DNA of 64,000 bases from Ilumatobacteraceae bacterium (lineage in GTDB: Bacteria; Actinomycetota; Acidimicrobiia; Acidimicrobiales; Ilumatobacteraceae), in contig JAHEKY010000001.1 in the NCBI GenBank assembly GCA_024644465.1, positions 1-64,000 on the forward strand, written 5' to 3'. The notes beneath the pieces are model-generated. The model did not search any database. It saw only the letters and a program-made list of their open reading frames with translations, and was not told where the DNA came from. Numbering within the stretch: position 1 is the stretch's first letter; each line of letters begins with the position of its first letter. This document shows positions 61,654 through 64,000 of this stretch, piece by piece. The translations under genes and the position numbers were made by a program.

Positions 61654-62526
61654 GTGGCGACCAGACCGGAGTTCTTGAGTTTCGACGTCGACGGGGCGAC
61701 CCTCGGGGCGCTGCGCTGGCCGGGCATCGACGGCGCGGCGACCGTCGTCGCGGTTCACGGGATCACCGCCAATGCGTGGTCGTGGGACCCGATCGCGCAT
61801 CATCTCGCGGGCGGCGCCCACCTCGTCGCCATCGACCTGCGCGGCCGCGGCCGCAGCCACGAGGTTCCCGGGCCCCACGGCATCCGCCGGTACGCCGACG
61901 ATGTCGCCGCCGTCATCGAGCAGCTCGGCGGACCGCTCGTCGTCGCCGGCCACTCGATGGGTGCGTTCGTCGCGCTGATGACGGCCGAGCGGCACCCGGC
62001 CGCCGTGAAGGACCTCGTGCTCGTCGACGGTGGCGCCCCGATCGACGTCGACGACGGTGCCGACATCGACGCCGCGCTCGAAATGACGCTCGGCCCTGCG
62101 CTCGAGCGGCTCGGCAAGACCTGGGCCGACCGCACGTCCTACTACAGCATGTGGTCCGCGCATCCGGCGTTCGCCGAGGGCATCAGCATCGATCTCGAGC
62201 GGAACCTGCTCGCCGATCTCGTCGAGGTCGACGATGGGTTCCGCACCGCGGTCGACGTCGCTGCGGTGCGTCACGACGGGCGGGAACTGCTCGCCGATGC
62301 CGAGGTCCGAGCGCTGCTCGAGATGCACCCGGCCCCGGTGACGATCATCCGTGCGCCGAACGGCCTGCTCGGCGCACCGCCCCCGCTGATCAGCGATGAC
62401 GTCGTCGCACGGCATCCCCGCCATCGCTGGATCGACGTCCCCGACACGAACCACTACACGGTGCTGATGGGGCCCCGTGGCGGGCCGGTCGTCGCCGACA
62501 CGCTGCGCGCCGCGATCGCCGCCTGA
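61654..62526 (+). CDS. Alpha/beta-fold hydrolase
   Basis: A 290-residue soluble hydrolase. The oxyanion strand is VVAVHGITANAWSWDPIAHHL, the nucleophile elbow is AGHSMGAFVALM (Ser), and a His near the end in VPDTNHYTVLMGPRGG completes the triad, as in haloperoxidase/MhpC-type enzymes. A short cap region lies between about residues 135 and 210. The start is a GTG at 61654. It is downstream of the acyl-CoA dehydrogenase and could act on the same pathway, but the substrate is open. It is convergent with the sigma/anti-sigma fusion (stops adjacent). Confidence 0.82.
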   Translation: MATRPEFLSFDVDGATLGALRWPGIDGAATVVAVHGITANAWSWDPIAHHLAGGAHLVAIDLRGRGRSHEVPGPHGIRRYADDVAAVIEQLGGPLVVAGHSMGAFVALMTAERHPAAVKDLVLVDGGAPIDVDDGADIDAALEMTLGPALERLGKTWADRTSYYSMWSAHPAFAEGISIDLERNLLADLVEVDDGFRTAVDVAAVRHDGRELLADAEVRALLEMHPAPVTIIRAPNGLLGAPPPLISDDVVARHPRHRWIDVPDTNHYTVLMGPRGGPVVADTLRAAIAA

Positions 62527-63633
62527 TCACAGCGATGCGCGCAGCACCACGTCATCGGACGACGCCTGACCGATGTCGTCGCCGGGTGCAGGCGCCTCCA
62601 GCGTGATGACGAACGAGTCGACACGGTCGCGCTCGACGCCGGCCCACATCGTGATCCGGTCGCCCCGCCGGAACGTGCCGACGGGGACCAGCTCGCCGTC
62701 GGCAGTGCCCACCCACGCCTGATAGAAGGTCGCGTCGATGCGCATCGGCAGGGTCGGCGCGTCGAGCACGATCTCGAGGCCCGAATCGAACGTCGTCACC
62801 TGCACCGTCCCGCCGACGTCGGCGATCGCGCCGGTCGGCGTCAACTCGACGCTCGTCGTCTCACGCTCGGGGGTCCCGCTCAACGCGCTGAGCACGACGA
62901 CGCCCGCGAACAACGCGACCACTGCAGTTGCAGCACCGACGAGGGCAGGCCGGATCCAGGTCCGACCGGCCAGGAGCCCGGCGAGGCCGCCAGGCGATCG
63001 CGCCGCCGTTGCGGATCCCGATTCCTCGTCACCGACGTTCGTGGCAGCGATCGCCGCACCGATTCGTTCGGCGAGGTCGGGCGGCGGATCGCTCCAGAGC
63101 AATGGGTCGGCGAGCAGTGCCGCGACGACCGCCCCATCGCGACTCGCGACGGAATCGACGCGGTGCTCGACGCGCCGTTCGCCGCGTTCGACGTGCGCAT
63201 CGACGTCGACGGGGTCGATGCCGACCCGCCGTGCGATCGCGTCGCGGTCGAGCCCGTCGACGTGTCGCAGGCGGAGGACCTCGCGCCGACTGTCATCCAG
63301 CGAGTCGACCGCAGCCCGCACGGCCCACACGAGCTCCTCGGCTGCCACCCCCGCGGCATCGGCGTCGATCAACTGTCGCGCGATCTGTGCGAGCCACGGC
63401 GCGAAGTCGTCGCCCGGTTCGACCTCGCCGCCGTGGTGCCACGCGTGGACGAACACCGCTTCGGTGATGTCGGCCGCGCGCTCCCCGTCTCGCGTCGCGA
63501 CCGATGCGATCGCGTGCACGACCGCGCCGTGGTCCTCGTACAGTGCGCCGGCTGCGGCGGCGTCGCCGTCGCGCAGTGCCGTGGCGAGCTCGGCGTCGTG
63601 CCGGACGACGTGGACGGGTCGGAACTGCTCCAT
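62527..63633 (-). CDS. Sigma-70-like domain fused to an RskA-type anti-sigma domain
   Basis: A 368-residue single chain. Residues about 15-90 look like sigma region 2 (DAAAAGALYEDHGAVVHAIA; FAPWLAQIARQLID) and about 105-160 like region 4 (SLDDSRREVLRLRHVDGLDRDAIARRVGIDP). A linker follows, then one transmembrane helix (about 228-252: IRPALVGAATAVVALFAGVVVLSAL). Beyond it is an extracytoplasmic RskA/anti-sigma-K-like domain (LPMRIDATFYQAWVGTADGELVPVGTF). Sigma and anti-sigma are usually separate genes; here they are joined, which would tether the sigma part to the membrane until it is cut. The ATG at 63633 starts the region 2 part directly. Confidence 0.72.
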   Translation of the reverse strand: MEQFRPVHVVRHDAELATALRDGDAAAAGALYEDHGAVVHAIASVATRDGERAADITEAVFVHAWHHGGEVEPGDDFAPWLAQIARQLIDADAAGVAAEELVWAVRAAVDSLDDSRREVLRLRHVDGLDRDAIARRVGIDPVDVDAHVERGERRVEHRVDSVASRDGAVVAALLADPLLWSDPPPDLAERIGAAIAATNVGDEESGSATAARSPGGLAGLLAGRTWIRPALVGAATAVVALFAGVVVLSALSGTPERETTSVELTPTGAIADVGGTVQVTTFDSGLEIVLDAPTLPMRIDATFYQAWVGTADGELVPVGTFRRGDRITMWAGVERDRVDSFVITLEAPAPGDDIGQASSDDVVLRASL

Positions 63634-63701
63634 GACCGGCTCGATCGTATTGCGTCGCGCCCGCGTCGACGCCGAGCGGGCGCGGCGGCCCGCCGACGAC
63701 G

Positions 63702-63707
63702 TACGGT
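63702..63707 (+). promoter_or_regulatory. -10 box (TACGGT) of the aldo/keto reductase
   Basis: TACGGT lies 7 nt before the ATG at 63715, again consistent with a leaderless start. Confidence 0.45.
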
Positions 63708-63714
63708 CGCGGGG

Positions 63715-64000
63715 ATGGAACACGTGCGCTTCGGCCGGACCGGCCTCCAGGTGTCCAGGCTCTGCCTCGGCACGATGACCTTCGGCTATCAGGCCGACCG
63801 CGACACGTCCTTCGCGGTGATGGACGCCGCCGCCGACGCGGGAATCACGTTCTTCGACACCGCAGACGTGTACCCGCTCGGCGGCCCGGTCGACATGTTC
63901 GGCCGGACGGAGGAGGTCGTCGGCGAGTGGTTGCGCGGCAAGCGCGACCGCTACATCATCGCGAGCAAGTGCTACTACCGGACCGGGCCGAACCCGTGGG
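63715..64000 (+). CDS. Aldo/keto reductase, N-terminal part (runs off the window)
   Basis: The first 95 residues of an AKR-family oxidoreductase. MEHVRFGRTGLQVSRLCLGTMTFG is the classical opening; GITFFDTADVYP carries the NADP-site Asp and the catalytic Tyr of the tetrad, and YIIASKCYY the catalytic Lys. The C-terminal TIM-barrel half lies beyond the window. It is divergent from the sigma/anti-sigma fusion across 81 bp. Substrate unknown. Confidence 0.85.
   Translation, partial: MEHVRFGRTGLQVSRLCLGTMTFGYQADRDTSFAVMDAAADAGITFFDTADVYPLGGPVDMFGRTEEVVGEWLRGKRDRYIIASKCYYRTGPNPW

Overview
The window is high-GC DNA from an actinobacterium, most likely an Acidimicrobiia member of the Ilumatobacter type. 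This rests on gene content rather than a marker-gene match: an F420-type LLM oxidoreductase, an ANTAR response regulator, a monomeric NADP isocitrate dehydrogenase, an S1 protein with an Ala/Asp/Pro tail, and a full type II fatty-acid block. Many start codons lie only 6-9 nt after a TANNNT -10 box, as expected for leaderless actinobacterial transcripts. No phage, insertion sequence, CRISPR array or rRNA operon was seen. There is one tRNA.

Layout. 1-7.1 kb: an abnormal junction between a headless epimerase fragment and a tail-less ABC ATPase, a methyltransferase, an LLM oxidoreductase, uvrC, a rhomboid-like membrane protein and an MFS transporter. 7.2-10.7 kb: an ECF-like sigma factor overlapping a membrane-anchored partner, then an AbiEi/DUF559 gene bracketed by five related hairpins. 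10.7-15.7 kb: uvrA and a two-component pair. 15.7-27.4 kb: a large membrane protein, CapA-like and LOG-family proteins, uvrB, a repeat-rich secreted protein and two overlapping CNNM/CorC genes. uvrA and uvrB each have a LexA-type box about 20 nt before the start codon.

27.5-31.0 kb: an operon of a glutathione peroxidase whose catalytic residue is an in-frame TGA (selenocysteine) followed by a SECIS-like hairpin, a YbdK-type glutamate-cysteine ligase homologue, an M20 amidohydrolase and a gamma-glutamylcyclotransferase-like protein. 31.0-38.7 kb: coaE, rpsA, a methyltransferase, polA, an ANTAR regulator, a coiled-coil protein, an SCO6745-type protein and an odd class-I-shaped tRNA with a Leu(CAA) anticodon. 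38.8-43.8 kb: fabD (with an extra C-terminal lipoyl-like domain), fabH, fabG, acpP, fabF and convergent fabZ.

43.9-52.8 kb: an accessory-looking cluster of peptide-bond chemistry. A five-gene minus-strand operon (ATP-grasp, Fes-like esterase, ATP-grasp, small esterase, glutamate-cysteine-ligase/CBS fusion) is divergent from two further paralogous ATP-grasp genes. This is the best candidate for an undescribed pathway. 53.0-64.0 kb: a LysR regulator, an acyl-CoA carboxylase beta-like protein, a lipoprotein, gltA and icd (convergent, separated by a dispersed palindrome), an acyl-CoA dehydrogenase, an alpha/beta hydrolase, a one-chain sigma/anti-sigma fusion and the start of an aldo/keto reductase.
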